A stretch of 58,524 nt of DNA from Mycobacterium sp. 1554424.7 (GCF_001665295.1 NZ_LZSE01000048.1:1-58524), one strand, 5' to 3'. Counted from the first letter of the stretch, positions 22,782-32,501 are shown. A program made the numbers and translations. Notes: generated by a model not told the origin, from the sequence alone.

Positions 22782-24087
22782 CGGGCGACCCTGCGTCCGG
22801 CATCGAGACGATCAGATGGGTGTTGGTGCCGCTCATCCCGAACGCGGATACCGCCGCGGTTCGCCAACCGTCGACGGCCCGCCACGGCGTCAGCTTGTCC
22901 GCCAACCGCAAACCCTGCTTGTCCCAGTCGATTTCGTGGCTGGGCTCGTCGACGTGCAGGGTCGGCGGTACGGCGCCGTGCTCGGCGGACAGGATCACCT
23001 TGGCGAGGCCCAGCGCTCCGGCGGCGGCCTGCGAATGGCCGATGTTCGACTTCACCGAGCCCAGCAGCGGTCCCCGCCCGGGCGGCGCGGTGCCGTAACT
23101 GGCCGCCAATGAACACAGTTCGGTTCGGTCCCCCAGCCGGGTCCCGGTGGCGTGCCCTTCGATCATCCCGACGTCGACGGGCTCGACGCCGGCCTGCGCG
23201 ATCGCGCGCCGAAACAGTCGCAGTTGCGCGGCGCCGCTGGGCGCCATCAACCCGTTGCTGCGCCCGTCGGAGTTCAGGCAGCTGGCGCGCACCTCGGCAA
23301 GGATGCGACGCCCGTCGGCCACCGCCCGAGACTTGCGCTGCAGCACGAACATGGCCGCGCCCTCCGCCCAGACGGTTCCGCTGGCGAGCGCGCTGTACGG
23401 TCGGCAATGGCCGTCGTCGGACAGCGCGTGCTTCGAGGAGAATTCGACGAAATAGCCCGGGGTGCCCATCACGCAGACGGCGCCGGCGAGCGCGAGGTCG
23501 CAGTCGCCGGCCCGGATCGCCTGAACGGCGGTGTGAAACGCCGCCAGCGCCGACGAGCACGCGGTGTCTATGGTCAGCGCCGGCCCCGCCAGGTCCAGCG
23601 TGTAGGCGATGCGCCCCGAGATGACGCCCAGCGACGTTCCGGTGATCAAATGCCCACTGTGGTGCGAGAACTCGGAAAGCGCGGGCCCGTACTCCAGCGT
23701 CGAGGCGCCGACGTAGCAGCCCACCTCGTGGCCGGCCAGGTCGTCGGGATTGATCCCGCTGTTCTCCACGCTGCGCCACGCCAGCCGCAGCCCGACCCGC
23801 TGCTGGGGGTCCATCGCCGTCGCTTCGCGGCGCGAGATGCCGAAGAATTCCGGATCGAATACCGTTGCGCTGGACAGGAATCCGCCAAGGTTGTGGATGG
23901 GTTTGAAGCCGTCGCGCCGGGACCCGTCGAACAGCTCTCGAAGTGCCCAGCCCCGATCGGTGGGGAACGGGCCGAGCGCCTCCCGCTGTTCGGACAGCAA
24001 CGCCCAGAAGTCGTCGGCGGTTTCCACCCCGCCGGGCGCCTCGAGCGCAAACCCGACCACCACAGCCGGGTCGTCGTTATCGGACAT
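22771..24087 (-). CDS. mbtC: MbtC, stand-alone polyketide ketosynthase
   Basis: A 438-residue beta-ketoacyl synthase that condenses malonate onto the growing mycobactin chain together with MbtD. The catalytic Cys-His-His set is complete: DTACSSALAAF, EGHATGTRLGD and KSNIGHSQAAAG. The N-terminal signature FALEAPGGVETADDFW and the FGMSGTNTHLI end block confirm a full ketosynthase. It is encoded as a separate protein rather than fused to the AT-KR-ACP unit. Start ATG at 24087 overlaps mbtB by 11 bp. Confidence 0.96.
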   Translation of the reverse strand: MSDNDDPAVVVGFALEAPGGVETADDFWALLSEQREALGPFPTDRGWALRELFDGSRRDGFKPIHNLGGFLSSATVFDPEFFGISRREATAMDPQQRVGLRLAWRSVENSGINPDDLAGHEVGCYVGASTLEYGPALSEFSHHSGHLITGTSLGVISGRIAYTLDLAGPALTIDTACSSALAAFHTAVQAIRAGDCDLALAGAVCVMGTPGYFVEFSSKHALSDDGHCRPYSALASGTVWAEGAAMFVLQRKSRAVADGRRILAEVRASCLNSDGRSNGLMAPSGAAQLRLFRRAIAQAGVEPVDVGMIEGHATGTRLGDRTELCSLAASYGTAPPGRGPLLGSVKSNIGHSQAAAGALGLAKVILSAEHGAVPPTLHVDEPSHEIDWDKQGLRLADKLTPWRAVDGWRTAAVSAFGMSGTNTHLIVSMPDAGSPDAA

Positions 24088-27000
24088 CGGCGCTCACCAT
24101 CCGGGCCACCGCGTCGAGGTGATCGTCGAGGTAGAAGTGGCCGCCCTCGAATTCGGACGCCGTGAATCGGCCGGATGTGTGGCTTGCCCAGCGGGCCAGG
24201 GTTTCCCGGCTGATCCGGTGGTCGCGATTGCCGCCGACCGCGTGGATGTCCGCGGCGATGCGCGCGTCCGGCCCGCACGAATAGGCGTTCAGGGCGCCGT
24301 AGTCGGCCTGCACGGCAGCCACCAGCAGTTCGACGAATTCCTCGTCCTCGAGCAGCACGGGATCGGTGCCACCGAGATCCACCATGTCCGCCAGCACGCC
24401 GCTCTGGCTGGTCGGCAGTGGGCCGTAGGCTTCGACCGTCGACGGGGGCTGCCCGGCGGAGGCCCACAGGACGCGCACCGGCACGCCGTTGCGTTCGGCG
24501 ATCCGGGCGAACTCGAACGCAACCACCGCCCCCATGCAATGGCCGAACAGGCTCAGCGGCGCAACCGAGCTCCAATCGCCGGCCTCGAACAACTCGAGCG
24601 CCAGGGCGTCGATGCTCTCCGCCGCCGGATGATTCCGCCGGTCCGCCCGCTGCGGGTACTGCACCACGAAGGCGTCGACGTCGTTGGCCGACAACGCCTT
24701 CGCCAGCGACCGGTACGCCGCGGCGGCACCCCCGGCGTGCGGGAACACCACCACCGAGCCGCGCGCGGTGTCGGTGGTGAACCGCTTCACCCAGGGCTGG
24801 AACTCCCGTCGCGCGGGCTCAGTGTCGAGCGCGGACAGCACGTCGACACCCGACATGTCCGCGATTTCCAGGTACACGTCCGCCACCTGCTCGAGTCGTT
24901 CGCCATCGGCCTCGCGACCGATCAGCAGCTGGGCCAGCGTGGCGACCGTCCGGGCGGCAAAGACGTCGGCGACCATCAGGCTGGGCGAGTCGAGCCACTG
25001 GCGGACACCGACGACGGCCTGCGTCGCAAGCACGGAGTCGCCACCGAGGGAGAAGAAGTCATCGTGCACGCCCACCGCGTCGATGTCACGGTCGAGGAGG
25101 TCCGCGATGATGTGGCACAGCGCCCTTTCCAGCCGGGTCCGCGGCCCTTGGCGGGGCGCCGAGGTGTCGCCGGAGCCGACCGCCGCGGCCAGCTGGCGGG
25201 CGACCGCGCGCCGGTCGATCTTGCCGCCGTCGGTGAACGGGATGCGCTCGGTCAGCGATAGGTGCTGCGGAATCATGTGCGCGGGAACGAGATCGGCGAG
25301 GTGCTCGCGGATGCGCTGCGCGGTCAACGCGGCGTCATCGAGGCGGACGGCCGCGGCCAGCACGTCGGGACCGCCGGACCCCGGGACCAGGGCGGCCACC
25401 GCCGCGCGCACCCCGGGCACCCGCCGCAACGCCGCCTCGATTTCGCCGAGCTCGACGCGGTATCCGCTGACCTTGATCCGGTGATCGGCGCGGCCGACGA
25501 ACTCGAGCGTGCCGTCCGGCCAGTAGCGCGCCAGATCGCCGGTGCGGTACCAGGTTCGGCCGTCGTGGACGACGAAGCGCTCGGCGGTCAGCTCGGGACG
25601 TCCGCGATAACCCCGGGCGATGCCGCGCCCGGACACCCACAATTCACCGGCCACCCAGTCGGGGCAGTCCGCGCCGGTGTCGCTGACGACCCGGCAGGCG
25701 ATGTTGGGGAACGGCTTGCCGTAGGGCACCGCGGTCCAGTCCTCGGGCATGTCGCCGTCGACCTCGAAAATGGTTGCGTGGACAGCGGTTTCGGTGGCGC
25801 CGCCCAACCCGGCGAAGCGCATCTGCGGCGCGCGCGCCTGCAGCCGGCGGGCCAGGCCGGGGCGCACCCAGTCGCCGCCGGTGGCCACCACCCGCAGCGA
25901 CGACAGGCTGCCCGCCTCGACCTCGACCAGCATTTCCAGCCAGCCGGGCAGGAAGTTCAGCACCGTGACCCGGTGGGTGTCGATGAGCCGGGCCCACGAG
26001 TCGGGATCGCGTCGCTGCGCCTCGTCGACCACGACGATCGCGCCGCCGGCCCGCAGGGTCGCGAAGATGTCCAGCACCGACAGGTCGCATTCCAGCGTCG
26101 AGAGGGCAAGGCAACGATCCGCCGCGCCGATATCGAAGTGGCGGGTGAGGAATTCGACGGTGTTCATGGCGCCGTCGTGCGTCAGCTCGACGCCCTTGGG
26201 CTCCCCCGTCGAACCCGACGTGAACAACACGTAGGCGAGCTCGGCGGGATCGGTTCTGGCGGGAGTGAATTCGGCGGTCGACGGCGCCTCGCGCAGCACG
26301 TCCGCGATCACCAGCGCGGGCACCGGCACCGACAGCGGCCGCCCGCCGCACACCAACGCCAGGCTCACGCCTCCGGTGTGCAGGATGCGCTCCGCGCGGT
26401 CGCGTGGTTGGTCGACGCCGATCGGCAGGTACACGCCGCCCGCGGCCAGGATGCCCAGCAGCGCCGGCAGCTGTTCGGCGGTCTTCGGACCCATCACCGC
26501 GATCGTGTCGCCGGTGCCGATCCCGGCCGCCCGCAGCGCCGCGGCCACCGCCAGCGCCTGCTCGCGTAGCTTCGCGTAGGTGAGGTCACCCGAGCTCGCG
26601 AACACGGCGGGCGCGTCGGGTTCCTCCTCGGCCCGGCGGAAGAACCCGTCATGCAGGGCTTCCCCGCCCGGCGCGGCGGTGCGGCCGTTGACCGCGTCAC
26701 GCACGGCGCGTTGCGCGTCCGGCAGCGCCGCCGGGGCGGCCGCGTCCCAGGCGTCGTCGCCGGAGGCCAGCCGCAGCAGTTCGTCGATGTGGTGGGCGAA
26801 CATCGCGTCGACGACGCCCGGCGCGAAGACGCCGTCGCGCACGTCCCAGTTCACCAGCACCCCGCCGTCGAACTCGGTGACCTGGGCGTCGAGCAGCACC
26901 TGGGGGCCCTGGGAGATGATCCACGCGGGTGCGCCGAATTGCGTTGTGACATCGGCGCTGAACAGTTCCCCGAGACCCAGCGCGCTGGTGAAGACCACCG

Positions 27001-28300
27001 GCGCCAGCACCTGGGTGCCGCGGTGGCGGCTGAGATCGCGCAGCACCGACAGCCCGGGGTACGAGGAATGGGCGGCAGCCGTCCGCATCGCTTCCTGCAC
27101 CGCGCGGGCCCGCGCCACCGGGACGTCGGCGCCCGTCAGGTCGACATCGAGCAGCAGCGACGAGGTGAAGTCGCCGACCACCTGATCGACGTCGGGGTGC
27201 AGCGCCTGGCGCCCGAACAGCGGCACGTTGAGCAGGAACCGCGGCGAGGACCAGCGGGCCAGCGCGCCGGCGAACGCGGCCGCCAGCGTCATCGCCGGGG
27301 TGATGCCGCGGGAGCGGGCGCGGGCGAACAGCGCGTCGCGGGTCGCCGGGTCGAGCCAATGCCAGCGACGGGTGCTGGTGCGCGAGTCCCGACCGCCGGT
27401 CGACGGCGGCGCGGGCGGATCCGGCAGCCACGGGATGCGCCGGGCCCACCACTCACGGTCGGCGTCGCGCCGCGGCTGCGGTTGCGCCTCCTCGCGCGCG
27501 ACCGCCCGGCGGTAGTCGCGGTAGGTGTAACCGAGTTCGGGCAGCTCCCGGCCGAGATAGAGGGCGGCCAGGTCGGCCATCAGGGTGCGGTAGCTCATCG
27601 CGTCGGCGGCCTGCATGTCCAGATCGACGTGCAGCCGGGAATGCCCGCCGGGCAGCAGGGTCAAGGAGAGTTCGAACACGGCGCCGTCGAGCTGCTGGTG
27701 CGACTTGGCATCGCGGATGGCCGCCAGCCGCGACTCGACCAGATCCGGACGGTCGCGCAGGTCCACCACCGTGACGGGGAAATCCCCACACTCCTCGGCG
27801 GCGGCGATGCGCTGCGTGCCGTCGGGCAGGAACCGCACCCGCAGCATCGGGTGGCGAAGCGCCAGCCGGTTGGCCGCCGCCCGCAGGCGGTCGGGGTCGA
27901 TCGGGCCGCCGTCGAACTCGACGTACAGGTGCCCGGCCACGCCGCCGAACTGCTGGTTGTCCTCGCGGCCGACCCACATCGCGTGTTGCATCGGGGCCAG
28001 CGGGAAGGGCTCGCCGTCCCCGGACGGCTCGGCCTCGACGGGCGGGACCGGTTCCTCGGCAGCGGGCGACGCGGCCGTGACCAGTTGGGACCAGGCCTCG
28101 ATCGTCGGTTCCGCGGCCAGCGCGGCGAAATCGACGGCGATACCCTGGCGTCGCCAACGACCCGCGAGCGTCATCATCCGAATGGAGTCCAGGCCCTGGC
28201 CGATGAGGTTGCTACCCGGGTGAATCGCGTCGGCACGGACGCCGAGCAGCTCGGCGACCTCCGCGCGGACGTCCTCCGAGCACGCCGGGGCATGCACCAC
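24077..28300 (-). CDS. mbtB: MbtB, phenyloxazoline synthetase (ArCP-Cy-A-PCP-TE)
   Basis: A 1407-residue NRPS that receives salicylate from MbtA and cyclises it with Ser or Thr to the oxazoline ring. Order: aryl carrier (IGQGLDSIRMM, near 30); cyclization domain (about 95-500) with the DxxxxD motif DMQAAD in place of HHxxxDG; adenylation domain (about 530-1040: FTSGSTGEPKGV, TGDLARY); carrier (FFSLGGDSVLATQ); and an alpha/beta-hydrolase thioesterase (about 1170-1400). The thioesterase nucleophile elbow reads GHCMG, cysteine instead of the usual serine. The GTG start at 28300 has GGGAGG 5 bases upstream. It heads the mbtB-H operon. Confidence 0.96.
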   Translation of the reverse strand: MVHAPACSEDVRAEVAELLGVRADAIHPGSNLIGQGLDSIRMMTLAGRWRRQGIAVDFAALAAEPTIEAWSQLVTAASPAAEEPVPPVEAEPSGDGEPFPLAPMQHAMWVGREDNQQFGGVAGHLYVEFDGGPIDPDRLRAAANRLALRHPMLRVRFLPDGTQRIAAAEECGDFPVTVVDLRDRPDLVESRLAAIRDAKSHQQLDGAVFELSLTLLPGGHSRLHVDLDMQAADAMSYRTLMADLAALYLGRELPELGYTYRDYRRAVAREEAQPQPRRDADREWWARRIPWLPDPPAPPSTGGRDSRTSTRRWHWLDPATRDALFARARSRGITPAMTLAAAFAGALARWSSPRFLLNVPLFGRQALHPDVDQVVGDFTSSLLLDVDLTGADVPVARARAVQEAMRTAAAHSSYPGLSVLRDLSRHRGTQVLAPVVFTSALGLGELFSADVTTQFGAPAWIISQGPQVLLDAQVTEFDGGVLVNWDVRDGVFAPGVVDAMFAHHIDELLRLASGDDAWDAAAPAALPDAQRAVRDAVNGRTAAPGGEALHDGFFRRAEEEPDAPAVFASSGDLTYAKLREQALAVAAALRAAGIGTGDTIAVMGPKTAEQLPALLGILAAGGVYLPIGVDQPRDRAERILHTGGVSLALVCGGRPLSVPVPALVIADVLREAPSTAEFTPARTDPAELAYVLFTSGSTGEPKGVELTHDGAMNTVEFLTRHFDIGAADRCLALSTLECDLSVLDIFATLRAGGAIVVVDEAQRRDPDSWARLIDTHRVTVLNFLPGWLEMLVEVEAGSLSSLRVVATGGDWVRPGLARRLQARAPQMRFAGLGGATETAVHATIFEVDGDMPEDWTAVPYGKPFPNIACRVVSDTGADCPDWVAGELWVSGRGIARGYRGRPELTAERFVVHDGRTWYRTGDLARYWPDGTLEFVGRADHRIKVSGYRVELGEIEAALRRVPGVRAAVAALVPGSGGPDVLAAAVRLDDAALTAQRIREHLADLVPAHMIPQHLSLTERIPFTDGGKIDRRAVARQLAAAVGSGDTSAPRQGPRTRLERALCHIIADLLDRDIDAVGVHDDFFSLGGDSVLATQAVVGVRQWLDSPSLMVADVFAARTVATLAQLLIGREADGERLEQVADVYLEIADMSGVDVLSALDTEPARREFQPWVKRFTTDTARGSVVVFPHAGGAAAAYRSLAKALSANDVDAFVVQYPQRADRRNHPAAESIDALALELFEAGDWSSVAPLSLFGHCMGAVVAFEFARIAERNGVPVRVLWASAGQPPSTVEAYGPLPTSQSGVLADMVDLGGTDPVLLEDEEFVELLVAAVQADYGALNAYSCGPDARIAADIHAVGGNRDHRISRETLARWASHTSGRFTASEFEGGHFYLDDHLDAVARMVSADVR

Positions 28301-28315
28301 GAAGTCCTCCCTGAA

Positions 28316-28334
28316 TTAGCACAGGCTGCCCTAA
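28316..28334. promoter_or_regulatory. IdeR (iron) box between mbtB and mbtA
   Basis: TTAGCACAGGCTGCCCTAA matches the IdeR consensus TTAGGTTAGGCTAACCTAA at 14 of 19 positions, with both outer half-sites intact. It lies in the 97-bp divergent gap, 16 bases from the mbtB start and 64 from mbtA. One site here could repress both directions when iron is plentiful, the known control of mycobactin genes. Confidence 0.75.
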
Positions 28335-28397
28335 GTTCTTGGTTACCCTATCCTCATCCATGGCGCCGCCGCTACCGCCCCCGGCTGAAGGAGATCG

Positions 28398-30044
28398 ATG
28401 GTCCCGAAGACGACGCGGCCTTCGGCGCTGGCGGGATTCGTGCCGTTTCCGGCCGACCGGGCCGCGTCCTATCGCGCGGCGGGCTACTGGACGGGACGGG
28501 CGCTGGACTCGATCCTGACCGTCGCGGCGCGGCGCTGGCCCGAGCGGACCGCCGTCGTCGACGCCGCGACCCACGCCGGGTTCAGCTATGCCGAACTCGA
28601 CGAGCGGGCCGACCGCGCCGCGACCGGGCTGCGCGAGCTGGGCATCGCCCGCGGCGATCGGGTCCTGCTGCAGCTGCCGAACGGCCGCGAATTCGCCACG
28701 GCGCTGTTCGGGCTGTTGCGCGCCGGGGCGATCCCGGTGATGTGTCTGCCCGGGCACCGGGCCGCCGAATTGGCCCACTTCGCCGCGGTCAGCGAGGCGA
28801 CGGCCCTCGTGATCCCCGACGGCGCAAACGGTTTCGACTACCGGACGATGGCGCGTGAGCTTCTCGCCGATCACCCCGCGCTCAAGCACGTGATCGTCGA
28901 CGGCGACCCCGGGGCTTTCACGCCGTGGACGCAGCTGTGCGAACGAGGCACCGCCGAGCCGCCGGCGCCGGCGGCGGACCCGGAGATGCCCGCCCTGCTG
29001 CTGGTTTCGGGCGGCACCACCGGGACCCCCAAGCTGATCCCCCGCACCCACGACGACTACGTGTTCAACGCGACCGCCAGCGCCGAGGTCTGCCGGCTCA
29101 TCTCGGACGACGTCTATCTCGCGGTGCTGCCCGCGGGCCACAACTTCCCGCTGGCCTGTCCCGGCCTGCTGGGCGCCATGTCCGTCGGCGCCACGACGGT
29201 GTTCGGCGCCGATCCCAGCCCCGAGGCCGCCTTCGCCGCCATCGCGCGCCACGGCGTGACCGTGACGGCCCTGGTGCCGGCGCTGGCCAAGCTGTGGGCC
29301 CAGGCCTGCGAGTGGGAGCCGGTGACCCCGAAGTCCTTGCGGCTCCTGCAGATTGGCGGGGCAAAGCTGGAGCCGGCCGACGCTCGCCTGGTGCGCGCCG
29401 CGCTGACCCCGGGCCTGCAGCAGGTGTTCGGAATGGCGGAGGGGCTGCTCTGCTACACCCGCCTGGACGACCCGCCGGAAATCGTCGAGAACGCCCAGGG
29501 CCGGCCGCTGTGCGCCGGCGACGAAGTGCGCATCGTCGACGGCGCGGGCGAGCCGGTGGCGCCCGGCGAAGAGGGCGAGCTGCTGGTGCGCGGGCCGTAC
29601 ACGCTCAACGGCTACTTCCGGGCCGAACGCGACAACGAACGCTGCTTCGACCCCGACGGCTTCTACCGCAGCGGCGATCTCGTCCGCCGCAGGGACGACG
29701 GCTACCTGGTGGTCACCGGCCGGATCAAGGACGTCATCTGCCGCGCCGGTGAAACCATCGCGGCGGCCGACCTCGAAGAGCACATGCTGAGCCATCCCGC
29801 CATCCGATCGGCCGCGGCGGTCCCGCTGCCCGACCCCTATCTGGGTGAAAAGATCTGCGCCGCGATCGTTTTCGCGCACGAACCGTTGACTCTCACCGAT
29901 CTCAACGCCCACCTCGACGAGCGCGGCGTGGCCGCCCACGCCCGGCCCGACATGCTGGTCGCGATGGCGGCGCTGCCCACGACCCCGATCGGCAAGATCG
30001 ACAAGAAGGCGATCGCGCGCCGGCTCGGTGCGCCACCCACCTGA
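28398..30044 (+). CDS. mbtA: MbtA, salicyl-AMP ligase
   Basis: A 548-residue stand-alone adenylating enzyme (ANL family) that activates salicylate and transfers it to the aryl carrier domain of MbtB. Motifs: LLLVSGGTTGTPKLIPRTHDDY (phosphate-binding loop), QVFGMAEGLLCYTRLDDP (A5 region typical of aryl-acid ligases), YRSGDLVRRRDDGYLVVTGRIKDVICRAGE (A7/A8) and the C-terminal catalytic lysine in TTPIGKIDKKAI. The ATG at 28398 follows AAGGAGATCG. It is transcribed divergently from mbtB across the iron box. In M. tuberculosis mbtJ follows; here a different gene does. Confidence 0.97.
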   Translation: MVPKTTRPSALAGFVPFPADRAASYRAAGYWTGRALDSILTVAARRWPERTAVVDAATHAGFSYAELDERADRAATGLRELGIARGDRVLLQLPNGREFATALFGLLRAGAIPVMCLPGHRAAELAHFAAVSEATALVIPDGANGFDYRTMARELLADHPALKHVIVDGDPGAFTPWTQLCERGTAEPPAPAADPEMPALLLVSGGTTGTPKLIPRTHDDYVFNATASAEVCRLISDDVYLAVLPAGHNFPLACPGLLGAMSVGATTVFGADPSPEAAFAAIARHGVTVTALVPALAKLWAQACEWEPVTPKSLRLLQIGGAKLEPADARLVRAALTPGLQQVFGMAEGLLCYTRLDDPPEIVENAQGRPLCAGDEVRIVDGAGEPVAPGEEGELLVRGPYTLNGYFRAERDNERCFDPDGFYRSGDLVRRRDDGYLVVTGRIKDVICRAGETIAAADLEEHMLSHPAIRSAAAVPLPDPYLGEKICAAIVFAHEPLTLTDLNAHLDERGVAAHARPDMLVAMAALPTTPIGKIDKKAIARRLGAPPT

Positions 30045-30067
30045 ACGCCAGCCGATCAGTGCATTTC

Positions 30068-30088
30068 GAGTAGTTGATTACTCACTAC
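30068..30088. promoter_or_regulatory. Nested inverted repeats upstream of the protease-nuclease gene
   Basis: Two overlapping perfect inverted repeats: GAGTA-N6-TACTC at 68-83 and GTAGT-N9-ACTAC at 70-88 (offsets within 30000). They sit about 75-90 bases upstream of the chosen start of the fusion gene in an AT-richer pocket, which suits an operator. No regulator gene adjoins it, so the binding partner is unknown. Confidence 0.35.
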
Positions 30089-30160
30089 AGCGTCGCCGGG
30101 CCGGTCGATACTGCGTAGCTAGTGATAGCCGACCGTCGCCGCACCGCCGAGGAGATCGCC

Positions 30161-32431
30161 ATGCTGAACCGGTTTGTCAACCGCGTCGATTTCAACGCAT
30201 TGTCGTTGCGGGACCTGGCCGACGCGCGCGACGCCTATCACGTGCACCTGGCCAACCTGACCAACGTCGTCGGAACGGCCTTGGGCCGCTACCTGATTCG
30301 CCGCGACGATCCGCGGTTCACCGATCCCGACGCTGCGGACCCGGCGTGGTCCAAGAAGCCGCGCACCTTCACCAACAGCGCGATCACAAAATGGTCGTGG
30401 CCGTGCGTGCTGGTCTTCGTGCGGGAATGGATGGTCGAGCCACCGGGTGCTGACGCGATCGATCAGGTCATACCGAATCGGCTGTACCTGCCCGACGGGC
30501 GGCAGGTCCCGACCTGCGTGGTCCATACGCCGTTGGCCTACGGCGAGGATCGCCAACCACAGCTGCGGTTCGGGTCCATCACCAAGGGGCCGGGTCTGCC
30601 CTTGTTCGCCGACGAGCAGGGACGGCGCCGGATGGGGACGATCGGGGCGCTGGTCACCGACGGTTCGCGGGTGTACGCGTTGACTTCTCGCCACGTCCTG
30701 GGACCCGCCGGGTCGGTGGTCACCGTCGCGCAACGGGGCTACACGGTGCCGATCGGCCGCGTCGCCACCGAAGCGGCACGGAGGTCGTTGCAGAGCCTGT
30801 ATCCGGGTATCGCCGCCACCCGCGCTGAGCTCGACGTCGATGCCGGACTGGTGGAGCTGGACACGGTCGACGGCTGGACCAGCCAGCTGTACGGGCTCGG
30901 CGTGATGGGCGACCTGATCGACCTGAACGTCGATACCGTCGGCCTCTCGCTGATCGGCTGCCCCGTCGTGGCGACCGGAGCCGCAAGCGGACCGCTGCGC
31001 GGTTCGGTCCTGGGACTGTTCCATCGCTGGCGCAGTGTCGGCGGGGTCGACGAGATCGCCGAGTTGTTGATCGGTCCGCGGGCCGAAGACGAGGAGATCG
31101 CTTCGCGCCCGGGCGATTCAGGTGCCCTGTGGGTGTGGGACGAACAGGCCGAGCCGGCCACCGAGTCCGCGCCCGACGTTCGCCGGTTCGCCTCACGCGC
31201 ACTGCCGGTGGTCAACCCGCTGGCGATGCAGTGGGGCGGTCAGGTGGTGCTCGATGCCGCCGGCGGCCAGCCGACCGACTACGTTTTGGCGTCCACCCTG
31301 GCCGGCGTCGTCCAGACGCTCGGCGTCACCCTGCTCAACGACGACTCGCTCGCCGATCACAGCCTCTATTGGGGGAAGGTCGGGCACTACAAGATCGCCG
31401 AGTCGGCCTGCCAACTGGGCGCGCCCGGCACCAAGCTGGCGAAGCTGCTGACCGCCAACCTCGATCGCATCGCGGTGCCCGACGACGACATCTCCGCGGG
31501 TCGGCTACCGTCGGCGGCGAAACGCACCGAGTTCATTGCGCTGGCCGACGTGCCCGACCTGGTATGGCGGTCCAACCGACCCAAGGACGCGCCCAGCCAC
31601 TTCGCCGACATGGACGAGCCGGGCGGGGGCGTGGCCGGCAACCGCACGCTGTTGGAGCTCTGGGACAGCGGCGACCCGAAATGGCGAACACCGCAGGGCT
31701 GGACCGACTTCTACAACGACCTGCCCAAGCCGCCCGAGGACAAGCATCGGGGCTCCCTGCCGTTTCGGGTGGCCCAGCTCTACGACATCATGGTCGACTC
31801 CGTACGGCAAAAGGATGTCACGCAATACGTCGCGACGGCCGGCGTGCTCGCCCACTACGTCGGCGACGCCTGCCAGCCGCTGCACGTGTCACGGCTGCAC
31901 CATGGCGAGCCGGACGACCCGTCCGACGACGGCGTCCACGAGGCATACGAAACCACGATGCTGGACCAGTTCGCGCCGGAAGTCGTCTCGGGAGTCAACG
32001 ACGCACTTGGCGGCTATCACGCCGGTGACCCCGGCGGCCCCGACCTGATCAAGGGCTCCGACCACGCCGCCGACACGGTGGTCGCGTTGATGAAGCGGAC
32101 GTTTGCGGCCATCGCACCGCGCGACATCCTCGACGCCTACGACAGCCATCACGGCGCCGGCCGCACGAAAGCGCTGTGGGATGCGTTCGGCCTGGCGACC
32201 ATTCAACGACTCGCGGACGGCGCGCGGACCCTGGCCGTGATTTGGCGCTCGGCGTGGGAGGAAGGCTGCGGCGAGGACCTGGCGGCATCGAAGATGACGG
32301 CACAGTCCACGTCGGCGCTGCAAAAGCTTTACGAGGACGCCACTTTCGCGCCCAACGCATGGCTGAAGGACTGGGCAGAGCTTTCCACGCCGACGCCTCC
32401 GGCCAAGCGCCGGCGGGGCAAGTCGAAGTGA
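30161..32431 (+). CDS. Trypsin-like protease / S1-P1-type zinc nuclease fusion, unknown role
   Basis: A 756-residue protein, not part of the remembered M. tuberculosis locus. Residues about 150-330 look like a chymotrypsin-fold peptidase: His178 in TSRHVLG, an Asp at 225 or 227 in DVDAG, and Ser320 in PGDSGALW. Residues about 465-710 look like the S1/P1 nuclease-phospholipase C superfamily: Trp469, SHFADMD (His480, Asp483), HYVGDACQPLH (His565, Asp569, His575) and VHEAYE (His593, Glu597), a nearly full zinc-ligand set. There is no signal peptide or membrane segment; the tail is basic (KRRRGKSK). I chose the ATG at 30161 for its GAGGAG site; a GTG at 30122 would add 13 residues. It occupies the mbtJ position. 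The fold calls are by motif; the biology is unknown. Confidence 0.75.
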   Translation: MLNRFVNRVDFNALSLRDLADARDAYHVHLANLTNVVGTALGRYLIRRDDPRFTDPDAADPAWSKKPRTFTNSAITKWSWPCVLVFVREWMVEPPGADAIDQVIPNRLYLPDGRQVPTCVVHTPLAYGEDRQPQLRFGSITKGPGLPLFADEQGRRRMGTIGALVTDGSRVYALTSRHVLGPAGSVVTVAQRGYTVPIGRVATEAARRSLQSLYPGIAATRAELDVDAGLVELDTVDGWTSQLYGLGVMGDLIDLNVDTVGLSLIGCPVVATGAASGPLRGSVLGLFHRWRSVGGVDEIAELLIGPRAEDEEIASRPGDSGALWVWDEQAEPATESAPDVRRFASRALPVVNPLAMQWGGQVVLDAAGGQPTDYVLASTLAGVVQTLGVTLLNDDSLADHSLYWGKVGHYKIAESACQLGAPGTKLAKLLTANLDRIAVPDDDISAGRLPSAAKRTEFIALADVPDLVWRSNRPKDAPSHFADMDEPGGGVAGNRTLLELWDSGDPKWRTPQGWTDFYNDLPKPPEDKHRGSLPFRVAQLYDIMVDSVRQKDVTQYVATAGVLAHYVGDACQPLHVSRLHHGEPDDPSDDGVHEAYETTMLDQFAPEVVSGVNDALGGYHAGDPGGPDLIKGSDHAADTVVALMKRTFAAIAPRDILDAYDSHHGAGRTKALWDAFGLATIQRLADGARTLAVIWRSAWEEGCGEDLAASKMTAQSTSALQKLYEDATFAPNAWLKDWAELSTPTPPAKRRRGKSK

Positions 32432-32501
32432 CGGCAACTCCCGCAGCCGTGGCCTCGGCGGCGATCAGCGTCCGCTAAGGCATAGCCCTGAAGTCGTCGA
32501 G

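Noticed and set aside
28339-28357. Second IdeR box next to the first in the mbtB-mbtA gap
   Set aside because: GGTTACCCTATCC resembles parts of the consensus but no register gives a convincing two-sided match.
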